In this document: positions 41,557-49,859 of the stretch, in pieces
Position numbering within the stretch: position 1 is the stretch's first letter
Layout: the number at the start of each line of letters is the position of its first letter
Assembly (NCBI GenBank): GCA_034440355.1
Contig: JAWXBY010000014.1
Coordinates: forward strand, 1-64,000
From: SZUA-430 sp034440355
GTDB taxonomy: Bacteria; Pseudomonadota; Alphaproteobacteria; Micropepsales; Micropepsaceae
Reading direction: 5' to 3'
Length of the DNA stretch: 64,000 nucleotides
Notes under the pieces: model-generated
The model's input: only the letters and a program-made list of their open reading frames with translations
Told to the model about the DNA's origin: nothing
Database searches by the model: none
Made by a program: the position numbers and the translations under genes

Positions 41557-43575
41557 CTAAGGCGTCACGACCGGGAAGTTCGGATTGACGGGATCAATCA
41601 ACCCAACGAGGTCGGCATACCCGCTCGACTTGCCATCCACCTTGATCGCCCCGCTCGCCGACTTGATGCCCACCGGCACGCCCGCGAGCAGCGTCTCGAG
41701 CATATCCGACCGCTTCATCGTCACAGTCGCATCCGCCTTGTCGTCGCGCACGCCTTCTTCGTGGATCAAAACCCCGTTCTCGATCGTGATGAGATGCGTC
41801 TCGTTCATGTCGCTGAGCACGATGTTGAGTTTCAGCTTCACAGCCTTCGCTCGGTCGGGGTTCAAACGCACCGCCGCAAAGTCCAGCATCATCGTCGTCG
41901 GCGTCGCGCGGATCAAAGCCAGGCTCAACCGCTGCGTCGGCAACGCGATCACGCCGTGCCGCAACTCTTGCGCACCGGTGAGATAGATGTTGCGCCACGT
42001 CCCTGCCTCGGCGCGATAGCCAAGCTGCGTATAAACGTCGGCCAGCAAGTTCTTCGCCTTCGCATTGCCAGGCTCGGCGAACACCACATGATTGAGCAAC
42101 ATCGCAGCCCAACGATACTCGCCACCGTCGATCGCGCTCTGCGCCTTCGCGATCACGGCGTCCGCGCCGCCCATCGCCGTCACATAATGCGTCCCCGCCG
42201 CCACCGGCGGCAGCGCATGCAGCGACGACGGATTGGCGTCGTACCAACCCATGTACCGCTGATACACCGCCTTCGAGTTATGGCTCATCGTTCCGTAGTA
42301 ACCGCGATTGTACCACTCATGCGCCAACACATCCGGCAACTGCAGCTGCTCGGCGATCTCGACGCCGGTCAAACCGTTGTTCATCAAACGAATAGTCTGA
42401 TCGTGCAGATATTTGTACGCGTCGCGTTGCTTGGCCAGGAAGTCGCCGATCACATCGCTGCCCCAGCGCGGAATGCCGTGCGCCGCGAACATCACGTCGC
42501 TCTTGTCCGCATAAAGCCGGATCGCCTGCGTCAGATAATCCGACCACCCCTTCGCGTCCCGCACCAACGCGCCGCGCGCGGGCAGCAGATTGTGCATCGT
42601 CGCGTTCGCGTTCTCCGCCATAAATACGGCGCGCATCTGCGGCAGATAGAAATTCATCTCCGCCGGCGCTTCCGTCCCCGGCGTCACCTGGAACGTCAGG
42701 GTCACGCCGTCGATCGTCATCTCCTGACCGGTCTTGGAGATAATATCCGTCGGCGCGATCAACGACACGGTGCCGTTCGAAATCCCCGGCCCAAGACCAG
42801 ACGTCATCTCGCCCTCCGGCCCGCGCGGCAGCGTGCCGCCGAACTGGAACCGTGCCCGCCGCGTCATCGCAGGCCCCGCGATCACATTCTCGGAAACCGA
42901 ATGCTCCATAAAACCTTCCGGCGCGATGATCTTCACGCGCCCGGCCTTCACGTCTTCCTCGGAAGTGATACCGGCCACGCCGCCGAAGTGATCGGCATGG
43001 CTATGAGAATAGACGACGGCGACGACAGGCTTGTCGCCGAGGTGCTTCCGCACCAGCGCCAGCGCCGCGCGCGCCACTTCAACCGTCGTCAACGGATCGA
43101 CGACGATGTAGCCCTTGTCGGTCACGATGAACGACACCGTCGACACATCGAACGACCGCACCTGATAGATGCGCTCCGCAACCTTGTAGAGCCCATGCTT
43201 GGTGAGAAGCTGCGCCTGCCGCCACAAACTGGGGTTGGCGCTTTCCGGCGCGTCGCCTTTCAGAAAGTCATAGGACGCGAGATCGAAGACGAGCTTCCCG
43301 CTGTCATCGACAATCTTCGGATCGTCCAGCGTCGCAATGAACCCGCGCGCCGCAAATTCGAAATCCTGCTTATTCGAAAACGGCAGCTCTTTGAGGATCT
43401 TCTCGCGCGCCTCTTTCGTCGACGTCGTCGCCTCAGCCGCCACGTCCTTCGGAATGCTCGGCGCAGGCGCACCCAAGATCAGGGGCAGCACGCCGCGAAA
43501 CATGTACGCGACGCCGATCAGCAAAAACGCCGTGACAATGACGCCGAGCCCAAGCCCGCGCAAAAATGAACCCAT
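41557..43575 (-). CDS. Alkyl/aryl-sulfatase-like metallo-beta-lactamase-fold hydrolase (SdsA1 type)
   Basis: A 672-residue enzyme. After an N-terminal membrane helix (FLRGLGLGVIVTAFLLIGVA) comes the catalytic domain with the di-zinc motif HSHADH at residues 191-196, a helical dimerisation part (HEWYNRGYYGTMSHNSKAVY) and a C-terminal SCP2-like domain (KLNIVLSDMNETHLITIENG). SdsA1-type enzymes release sulfate from long-chain alkyl sulfates such as SDS. The anchor replaces the usual cleaved signal peptide, so the enzyme probably stays on the periplasmic face of the inner membrane. The ATG at 43575 has an AGGGG site. Confidence 0.9.
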   Translation of the reverse strand: MGSFLRGLGLGVIVTAFLLIGVAYMFRGVLPLILGAPAPSIPKDVAAEATTSTKEAREKILKELPFSNKQDFEFAARGFIATLDDPKIVDDSGKLVFDLASYDFLKGDAPESANPSLWRQAQLLTKHGLYKVAERIYQVRSFDVSTVSFIVTDKGYIVVDPLTTVEVARAALALVRKHLGDKPVVAVVYSHSHADHFGGVAGITSEEDVKAGRVKIIAPEGFMEHSVSENVIAGPAMTRRARFQFGGTLPRGPEGEMTSGLGPGISNGTVSLIAPTDIISKTGQEMTIDGVTLTFQVTPGTEAPAEMNFYLPQMRAVFMAENANATMHNLLPARGALVRDAKGWSDYLTQAIRLYADKSDVMFAAHGIPRWGSDVIGDFLAKQRDAYKYLHDQTIRLMNNGLTGVEIAEQLQLPDVLAHEWYNRGYYGTMSHNSKAVYQRYMGWYDANPSSLHALPPVAAGTHYVTAMGGADAVIAKAQSAIDGGEYRWAAMLLNHVVFAEPGNAKAKNLLADVYTQLGYRAEAGTWRNIYLTGAQELRHGVIALPTQRLSLALIRATPTTMMLDFAAVRLNPDRAKAVKLKLNIVLSDMNETHLITIENGVLIHEEGVRDDKADATVTMKRSDMLETLLAGVPVGIKSASGAIKVDGKSSGYADLVGLIDPVNPNFPVVTP

Positions 43576-43648
43576 CTGCCGTCCCCTCAAGTCTAGCTTT
43601 TGCGAGGCAAGCTACCCGAGGCGGGACGGCGGCGGCAACCCGCGCGCG

Positions 43649-44101
43649 TTAAGGCTGGCGCACCATCCAGAAGATCATGTTGTCCAACGCAAACGCAGCA
43701 TGCGTCTCGTCGCTCTGATGGAAGGCGATGTCGTGCTCGCAGCCCGTCATCATCGAGTGTACCGGTGGTGCGAAGCCAAGCTTGCGCGCCGCAGCGTCCG
43801 CAGCCGCCGCATCTGCGTTTGGCCCGCCGACATTGCCCTGGAAGAGCCCTTCGGCCGGCACTTCCTCGAACGTGTACTTCGGATTGGCGCAGGCCAGCAG
43901 GGCAGGGCCGTCGATCCGCGCCGCCTCGAACGCCACCGTCTTGCCGACGTAAAGGTCGGCGATAGAGGCATCCGGTGCCGTACCCGGCGCGACCCACGGC
44001 GCGGATTCGACGCGCTCGATCTTCCATGTCCCCAGAAACGTTGGCTGCGAGCACCCAGCAAGAGCCAGCGCAAACAACGAGATCAACAGTCCGTTCCGCA
44101 C
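43649..44101 (-). CDS. Predicted lipoprotein of unknown function
   Basis: About 150 residues. The signal peptide ends in a lipobox (ISLFALALAGCSQPTF), so the mature protein should be lipid-anchored. The mature part starts LGTWKIERVE, like small META/lipocalin-type beta proteins, and has two further cysteines. The GTG at 44101 is preferred because a GGAGG lies ten bases upstream; a TTG at 44110 would sit right on that site. It lies upstream of the alkylsulfatase-like gene on the same strand. Confidence 0.72.
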   Translation of the reverse strand: MRNGLLISLFALALAGCSQPTFLGTWKIERVESAPWVAPGTAPDASIADLYVGKTVAFEAARIDGPALLACANPKYTFEEVPAEGLFQGNVGGPNADAAAADAAARKLGFAPPVHSMMTGCEHDIAFHQSDETHAAFALDNMIFWMVRQP

Positions 44102-44152
44102 GTGGGCCAAGCCTCCGCTTTGTTGCTGAATGGCCTAGGCGGAATCATTCCT

Positions 44153-44932
44153 ATGGGTCAAGATCGCCCAATGGCTGTCTCGCTCTATGCTTACACCTGC
44201 GGGTACATCACGCTGCCGTCGGCGTTCCTGCTGACCAAAACCCGTGGTTGGCTCACCGTCCCGGTGCCCGCCTATCTGATCGTGCACCCGAAGGGCAAGG
44301 TCCTCTTCGACAGCGGCATGCACACGATCACCCAAACCGATCCCGTCGCCTACATGGGCGAAGAGGGCGCGAAGGCGAACAAGATCGCCTTCAACCCCGG
44401 CGAAGAAATCGCCGCGCGCCTGAAGGCGATGGCGATCGACCCCGCATCGGTCACGCATCTCGTCAACTCGCACCTGCACTACGACCACGCCGGCGGCAAC
44501 GCGCAAATCCCGAACGCCGACGTGCTGATCCAATCCGACGAGTGGTCGCACGCGATGGCGCAACCCGACAACGACGTCGCCTATCACAAGACCGACTTCG
44601 ACACCGGCCAGCGCGTGCGCCGCCTCTGCGGTGAACACGACATCTTCGGCGATGGCACGGTCACCTGTATCCCGACGCCGGGCCACACACCTGGTCATCA
44701 GTCGCTGCGCGTCAAAGCGGAACGCGGCGAATTCGTCCTCTGCGGCGACGCCTGCTACCTGCGTCAATCGCTGGAGAATTTGCATCTGCCCGGCATCGTG
44801 CACGACCGCGACAAGGCGCTGAAATCGCTGCACTGGTTTCAACAGATGCAGGCGAGCAACCATCGCCTGATGTTCGGCCACGATCCGGAGTTCTGGACGC
44901 AGATCCCGCAAGGCCCGCATCGCCTGGGCTAG
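44153..44932 (+). CDS. Metallo-beta-lactamase-fold hydrolase, N-acyl homoserine lactonase-like
   Basis: A 259-residue enzyme with the di-zinc motif HLHYDH (His107 to His112, in THLVNSHLHYDHAGG), then IPTPGHTPGHQSLRV, LCGDACYL and a final FGHDPEFW. Length and motif spacing match AiiA/AttM-type lactonases, which open the lactone ring of acyl-homoserine lactones and stop quorum sensing; other lactones are possible. An ATG at 44171 is an alternative start. An open frame continuing far upstream is an overlap of the lipoprotein and sulfatase genes and is rejected. It is convergent with the hybrid kinase gene (stops adjacent). Confidence 0.85.
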   Translation: MGQDRPMAVSLYAYTCGYITLPSAFLLTKTRGWLTVPVPAYLIVHPKGKVLFDSGMHTITQTDPVAYMGEEGAKANKIAFNPGEEIAARLKAMAIDPASVTHLVNSHLHYDHAGGNAQIPNADVLIQSDEWSHAMAQPDNDVAYHKTDFDTGQRVRRLCGEHDIFGDGTVTCIPTPGHTPGHQSLRVKAERGEFVLCGDACYLRQSLENLHLPGIVHDRDKALKSLHWFQQMQASNHRLMFGHDPEFWTQIPQGPHRLG

Positions 44933-47371
44933 CTACCGCGCGCCCACGCCCTGCAGCACGTCGTGAATTTTCCGCGCCAAATCCTGTTGGCGATAGGGCT
45001 TGCTGAGCAGCGGCATATCTTCCGGCCGCGCGCCGGTGACCGAGGCCTCCGCAAAGCCCGACGTCAGCAGCACCTTCACCCCGGGCCTGATCTTCGGCGC
45101 TTCCTTCGCAAGCTCGATCCCCGTCATCCCGCCCGGCATGATGATGTCCGTGAAGACAAGATCCACGGGCTGATCGGCACTCAGAATATCCACCGCCGCA
45201 GGCCCGCTATCCGCTTCGACGACCGTGTATCCCATCTGCGAAAGCTGCCCGACCGCGACGCGCCGTACATCGGGATTGTCTTCGACCACAAGGATCGTCG
45301 CATTCCGGGCCGCTGTAGTCGTCTCACCCGCAACATCGTCTTGAGCCGCCGCGCTCGCCACCGCGCGCGGCAGATAGAGGCGCACCGTCGTGCCGTGACC
45401 GACTTCGCTGTAGATGCGCACATGCCCGCGCGACTGCTTGGCAAAGCCGTAGATCATCGAAAGCCCAAGACCTGAGCCTTTGCCCTCGGGCTTGGTGGTG
45501 AAGAACGGCTCGAACACCTGCGCCAAGATGTCGGGCGCAATACCGGTGCCCGTATCGGATACCGCGATCATCACGTAGTCGCCCGGCGTCACATCGACGT
45601 TCTGCGAACAGTAGTACTCATCCAGACGTTTGTTCGCGGTCTCGAACGTCAGCCGCCCCCCGTTCGGCATCGCATCGCGCGCATTGATCGCGAGATTGGC
45701 CAGTGCCGATTCCACCTGCGCCGGATCCGCAACCGCGGGCCACAGATCGTCGCCCAGACGCACGCGCACGTCGATCTTCTCGCCCAGCGTCCGCTTCAGC
45801 ATCTGCGTCGTCTCCGTCACCAGCGGATTGACCTCGATCTTCTTGGGGTCCAGCGATTGCCGGCGCGAGAACGCGAGCAACTGCCGCGTCAGATCCGCGC
45901 CGCGCAACGCCGCCGTCAGCGCCATCTCGGCCAACTCGCGCGTCTGCGGCCGATCGCTCAGATCCGCCTCCATCAGGTCGAGATTGCCGATCACGACGGC
46001 GAGCAGATTGTTGAAGTCGTGCGCGATGCCGCCCGTGAGCTGCCCGACGGCGTCCAATCTCTGCGCGCGCTGCAATTGCTGCTGCATCGCCTTGCGCGTC
46101 GTCACGTCGCGCAGCATCGCGAAGGTGACGATGTCGCCGTCGTCGACGAACGAAGCCGACATCACCTCGACGTCGATCGTCGTGCCGTCGAGTCGCACAA
46201 GCCGTTCCTCGATCACCGGCAACTGCCCGGGACCAGCGCGCAGCATCTTGGCGCGCTCCACGCTCAGCGCCTTGAAGTCGTCATGCACGAACTCGATCGG
46301 CGAGCGACCCAGAACTTGGTCGGCATTCGCAGCCCCGATCAGCCGCACGCAAGCCTCGTTGGCAAACACGATGCGTCCGCCGCGATTGACGATCAGCCCG
46401 TCCTGCATATTGGCGAGCAGCGCGCTCAAGAACCGCCGGCCGCGCTCGATCTCGCTCGTACGCGTCGCAACGCGAGATTCGAGATCCTCATTCAGCGAAC
46501 GAAGATCGGCTTCCGCCGTGACGCGCCGCTTGTCGAGGTCAAGCAGACTGCGCGAATTCCACCAAATCACGGCGGCAAGCAACAGCACCGTCGCCGTGAT
46601 CATCAGCGCGACGCCGACTTCGCTGGGGAACAAGCCCGCACGCTCGCCGCCGAGGCGCAACACGCCCAGCAACAAAGGTCCGACCATAGCAACCGGCAGC
46701 AGCAAACGCGCCGAGCGTCCGGCAACGCCGTCGTCGGAAAGGGGCCTCATCACGCCGCGCGCAGGCGCGATCGCCAGCACCGCGCCCGCAACGCACAGGA
46801 AACAGGCCGCGGTGTGCGCCGCCATCGGAATGAAGGCCGGCACGTTGTAGAAGGCGGTGACGCCGTAAAAATAACCGAGCAGCGCAAACAGCGACACGAC
46901 GCCCGTTCCGATCGCAAGTAGCTGTCCCGTCACGACGGCCCCGTCTTGCGCCCGCGTCGTCAGCACCATCGCCAGGCTGATCAGCAAGAAACACAGCGCC
47001 GTGTTCGGCGCCATGCGGCTGGGGAACCACTGACTCGCCTCAAGCTTGGACGCGAACAGAATCGTATCGACGCCGATACCGGCGTTGGTAAACGCATCGA
47101 TAAGTTTCAACGCGGCGACGACGGAGACCAGCGCGCAAAGCGCAAACGCCGCCTTACATTCGACGGGCGACGCCGACCGCAAGATCAGCACTGCGGCGAA
47201 GGAAATCGCCACAAAGCAAGCCGCTGTCATTGGATTCATCGAGACCGAAGCAAGCCCCAATCTCTGCACGCTCTCGATGTCGAAGGCCCACGCGCCAAGG
47301 ATCAGAAGACCGACGAGTCCGGGTAAGCTCGCGAGCGAATTCCTTATGACCATGGCCCAGACTTGAGCCAT
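44933..47371 (-). CDS. Hybrid sensor histidine kinase with receiver domain
   Basis: About 812 residues. The N-terminal 240 residues carry around eight membrane helices (SLASLPGLVGLLILGAWAF, MTAACFVAISFAAVLIL and others), resembling MASE-type sensor modules. A PAS domain follows (FLSALLANMQDGLIVNRGG), then HisKA with His451 (LTGGIAHDFNNLLAVVIGN), an ATPase domain (VSDTGTGIAPD, GKGSGLGLSMI) and a C-terminal receiver with Asp742 (FTDIIMPGG) and Lys791. A response regulator gene is divergent from it. The frame stays open upstream through that gene, but there it is antisense and of poor composition; the start at MAQVWAM is a compromise. Confidence 0.9.
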   Translation of the reverse strand: MAQVWAMVIRNSLASLPGLVGLLILGAWAFDIESVQRLGLASVSMNPMTAACFVAISFAAVLILRSASPVECKAAFALCALVSVVAALKLIDAFTNAGIGVDTILFASKLEASQWFPSRMAPNTALCFLLISLAMVLTTRAQDGAVVTGQLLAIGTGVVSLFALLGYFYGVTAFYNVPAFIPMAAHTAACFLCVAGAVLAIAPARGVMRPLSDDGVAGRSARLLLPVAMVGPLLLGVLRLGGERAGLFPSEVGVALMITATVLLLAAVIWWNSRSLLDLDKRRVTAEADLRSLNEDLESRVATRTSEIERGRRFLSALLANMQDGLIVNRGGRIVFANEACVRLIGAANADQVLGRSPIEFVHDDFKALSVERAKMLRAGPGQLPVIEERLVRLDGTTIDVEVMSASFVDDGDIVTFAMLRDVTTRKAMQQQLQRAQRLDAVGQLTGGIAHDFNNLLAVVIGNLDLMEADLSDRPQTRELAEMALTAALRGADLTRQLLAFSRRQSLDPKKIEVNPLVTETTQMLKRTLGEKIDVRVRLGDDLWPAVADPAQVESALANLAINARDAMPNGGRLTFETANKRLDEYYCSQNVDVTPGDYVMIAVSDTGTGIAPDILAQVFEPFFTTKPEGKGSGLGLSMIYGFAKQSRGHVRIYSEVGHGTTVRLYLPRAVASAAAQDDVAGETTTAARNATILVVEDNPDVRRVAVGQLSQMGYTVVEADSGPAAVDILSADQPVDLVFTDIIMPGGMTGIELAKEAPKIRPGVKVLLTSGFAEASVTGARPEDMPLLSKPYRQQDLARKIHDVLQGVGAR

Positions 47372-47476
47372 TTGAATGGAAAATTCACTAACGAATCCCC
47401 AATCCCCCTTACGGACCTGTTGAAACAACTGTTTCGTAACGCAAATACCGTTGAATGCAGATACAGGAGGCCAATA

Positions 47477-47899
47477 ATGGCAGGTACCCCGAATGCAGTC
47501 GTGACCGGATCCGGTCCGATTGTCTGCGTCATCGACGACGACGAACAGGTGCGAGCGACGCTCGCCGAGATTCTGCGCCGCTCGGGCTATCACGTCGTGC
47601 TGGCCAGCGACGTCGACATGGGCCTCGAAGTCGTTGAACAATCGGGTGCCGCCATCGTCGTGACCGACATCGTCATGCCGAATCGCGAAGGCATCGAGAC
47701 GATCCGCGAAATCAGACGCAGCTTCCCCGCCGTGCGCATCCTGGCGATCTCCGGCGGCGGCAGCAAATCGAGCTCGGCCGACTTCCTCGAACTCGCATAT
47801 GCGTTGGGCGCCGACGACGTCTTGGCGAAGCCGTTCCGCATGGCGGAACTTCTGCACAAAGTGGGCAAGCTCACGCCGCCCCGCGCCGCCGTCGGCTGA
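47477..47899 (+). CDS. Single-domain (CheY-like) response regulator
   Basis: A 140-residue stand-alone receiver. The acidic pocket is DDDE (residues 20-23), the phospho-acceptor is Asp64 (VVTDIVMPNREG), and Lys118 is in the ADDVLAKPF loop. There is no output domain. It is divergent from the hybrid kinase, so the two probably share a phosphorelay. A GGAGG site fixes the start at MAGTPNAV; an upstream extension in the same frame is rejected. Its stop lies three bases from the end of rsgA. Confidence 0.9.
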   Translation: MAGTPNAVVTGSGPIVCVIDDDEQVRATLAEILRRSGYHVVLASDVDMGLEVVEQSGAAIVVTDIVMPNREGIETIREIRRSFPAVRILAISGGGSKSSSADFLELAYALGADDVLAKPFRMAELLHKVGKLTPPRAAVG

Positions 47900-47902
47900 C
47901 CC

Positions 47903-48958
47903 TCACCACTCCCGGTTCTTGAGCTTCTGTTCGAACGTGCGCTTTGCCATGCGCCCGAATTTCTTGCTGCGCGCATGCGCGGCCGCAAGGCTCTCCGAAT
48001 TGCGCCGGTCCTCGCGCTCAAGCTTCTGAAAGCGCGTCAAACGCTCAGGCTCAAGCGTGCCGTCGGCCAACGCCGCCTGCACGGCACACCCAGGCTCTTT
48101 GTCGTGCGTGCAGTCGCTGAAGCGGCAAGCCGCCGCCAGCGCCGCAACATCCGCAAACACCTCTTTCAGCCCGTCCGCGATATCGACGATCTGCAACTCG
48201 CGCATGCCGGGCGTATCCATGATCCACGCGCCGGTGGGCAGACGATGCAGCGAACGGCTCGACGTCGTATGCCGACCCTTGCCGTCGTCTTCGCGAATGC
48301 CTTGCGTCTCCTGCAAAGCATGACCCGCGAGCGTGTTCACGATCGTCGACTTGCCGACGCCCGACGAGCCCAGCAGCGCCAGCGTCTGCCCGCTCCCGAA
48401 CCAAGGCGCCAAACGCATGACGCCCGTCGCATCGCGCGCATCGAACGCCTCGACGACCAGCCCCGCCATCAACGCGCGCGTCGGCACGACGTAGTCGTCG
48501 ATGTCGGCCGCCAAGTCCGCCTTGGTGATCACCACCACCGGCGTCACCTCGGCCTCCGCCGCCAAAGCCAAATAGCGCTCCAACCGCGGCAAGTTGAAAT
48601 CGTCGTTCGCCGACGTGACGAACAGCAACGTATCAACGTTGGCCGCCAGCAACTGCGCCCGCCGGTCCTTGCCCGCCGCCTTGCGCTTGAAGAGGCTCCG
48701 CCGCTCCAGCACGCGCTGCACCCGGTGCGTCGCCGCATCGATCAGCAGCCAATCGCCCACGGTCGCAACGGTCGTCTCGTCGCCGCCGAACAGCGGCTGC
48801 ACGCGGCCCTCGAAACCGGGCCCCGCCACCTCAAGCATGTCTCGATGCACGGCCATCACCCGCACGGGCAGGGCGGCCATATCCTCGTCGGACAGCTGCG
48901 CCTGAAAATGCGCGCCCCATCCATAGTCCTTCAACGTCAGTTCATTCGTCGTTGTCAC
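47903..48958 (-). CDS. rsgA: Ribosome small-subunit-dependent GTPase A
   Basis: A circularly permuted GTPase of about 351 residues: the G4 motif VITKAD comes first, then G1 GSSGVGKST and G3 DTPGM. An OB fold lies at the N-terminus, and a C-terminal zinc knuckle contains CRFSDCTHDKEPGC. RsgA helps late maturation of the 30S subunit and releases on GTP hydrolysis. The start is a GTG at 48958 or 48985; the first has a GGA site and no additional residues upstream that look conserved. It is convergent with the response regulator gene. Confidence 0.93.
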   Translation of the reverse strand: MTTTNELTLKDYGWGAHFQAQLSDEDMAALPVRVMAVHRDMLEVAGPGFEGRVQPLFGGDETTVATVGDWLLIDAATHRVQRVLERRSLFKRKAAGKDRRAQLLAANVDTLLFVTSANDDFNLPRLERYLALAAEAEVTPVVVITKADLAADIDDYVVPTRALMAGLVVEAFDARDATGVMRLAPWFGSGQTLALLGSSGVGKSTIVNTLAGHALQETQGIREDDGKGRHTTSSRSLHRLPTGAWIMDTPGMRELQIVDIADGLKEVFADVAALAAACRFSDCTHDKEPGCAVQAALADGTLEPERLTRFQKLEREDRRNSESLAAAHARSKKFGRMAKRTFEQKLKNREW

Positions 48959-49075
48959 AGCACATATCGTCCAATCAGGCGGCACGAAGGCCGCGCGGAA
49001 AAATCAAACCGTATCGGCACGCGATAGCGCGTGTCGGCCGGGCGAACGGAGTGGCTGGACAGGAACGGGTTACGC

Positions 49076-49135
49076 TTAAACGCGCGAACCTTGCGCACGG
49101 CCAGCCCGAAGGGAAATGGCGACAATGGCTTTCAT
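49076..49135 (-). CDS. Possible 19-residue leader peptide upstream of rsgA
   Basis: A short frame reading MKAIVAISLRAGRAQGSRV with an excellent GGAGGAGAAC ribosome site immediately before its ATG. It ends about 115 bases before rsgA on the same strand. It could be a translated leader, a tiny basic peptide, or the 5' remnant of a broken gene. I do not recognise it. The strength of the ribosome site is the only real support. Confidence 0.3.
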   Translation of the reverse strand: MKAIVAISLRAGRAQGSRV

Positions 49136-49206
49136 GTTCTCCTCCATCGGCTGGCGGTTGCGATGTGCGGGAAGGTAAGGACGCCTAGGGTCACAGTCAA
49201 CCGCGG

Positions 49207-49298
49207 TTTAGTGCGTCAGATCACGATTTGGTCGCGGATCGTACGTCGCACACGCCAGAAGAGCCAAGAAGGCGACTGAGTTCGGCACTGTTGAAAGC
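49207..49298 (-). pseudogene. Relic of an MFS transporter 3' end
   Basis: About 90 bases closely matching the last part of the intact MFS gene at 49860. Read with one single-base insertion, it gives TVPNSVAF then WLFWRVRRTIRDQIVI and a stop, against TVPNALAFWLFWRARRTIRD then EIVS in the intact gene. Similarity ends abruptly on both sides. It is on the same strand, about 640 bases away. This is what remains of a second transporter copy, or of a partial duplication. Confidence 0.8.
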
Positions 49299-49355
49299 AG
49301 GAATTGGGGTCAGTAGGGTCAGAGTGAGCTAACCCGGCCATGGGTCAACCGTCTC

Positions 49356-49364
49356 TGCTATAAT
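49356..49364 (+). promoter_or_regulatory. Extended -10 promoter element
   Basis: TGCTATAAT: an exact TATAAT with the TGn extension, rare in such GC-rich DNA. There is no convincing -35 box 17 bases upstream. It would drive the small membrane protein gene at 49476 with a leader of roughly 105 bases. Confidence 0.4.
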
Positions 49365-49475
49365 CGTGTCAGGTGACGGGCGGGTAAAAGGTATCATGTC
49401 CCCGTATTACACACTCCGCAGCCGCGTTTTTCCGATGTAAACTTGGATCGAAACAAGCGGTGACGGCGGTTTGTT

Positions 49476-49706
49476 ATGATGGAGCGGTTTGCACGCGCAG
49501 TGGCAGAATTGAGATCGTTCGCGCTGCGGTTTGGCATCGCTTGGGTGGTACTGATGGCATGCATTGTCGGCGCGTACACGTGGGTAGGACGAATACCTAT
49601 TCACAACTTGCCTGTCGCAATTGCCGCGGCCGCCGCTGGGTATCTTGTGATCTTGGCAGGCGTCTTCTTGATATACTTCGTTTTCAGTAAACGATCGCCA
49701 CCCTGA
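49476..49706 (+). CDS. Small two-helix membrane protein of unknown function
   Basis: A 76-residue protein with two strong membrane helices (FGIAWVVLMACIVGAYTWVG and LPVAIAAAAAGYLVILAGVF, then LIYFVF) and short charged ends (MMERFARAVAELR; SKRSPP). Composition and helix pattern look like a real small membrane protein. The ribosome site is poor. It stands alone between a transporter relic and the intact transporter gene on the other strand. I do not recognise the family. Confidence 0.5.
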   Translation: MMERFARAVAELRSFALRFGIAWVVLMACIVGAYTWVGRIPIHNLPVAIAAAAAGYLVILAGVFLIYFVFSKRSPP

Positions 49707-49859
49707 CAATTTTGAGAATTGAGGGCACGACGTTAGCGAAGATGCGGAGATTGGAGCGGCTGCACTTCTGACGGGGCTGTGGTCGGGCTTTTTTGCCCGA
49801 TTTGAAATACGGCGACGCGATACATATTCCCAGTCGTGGCGCGAATCTGCTTGGGTGCG

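Noticed and set aside
41761..43569. A 602-codon open frame antisense to the alkylsulfatase-like gene
   Set aside because: Arg/His-rich with no recognisable fold; the opposite strand has an intact zinc motif and SCP2-like domain.
47372..47857. An N-terminal extension of the hybrid kinase by about 160 codons
   Set aside because: It runs antisense through the response regulator gene, which has intact receiver motifs and its own ribosome site; the extension has the composition of a shadow frame.
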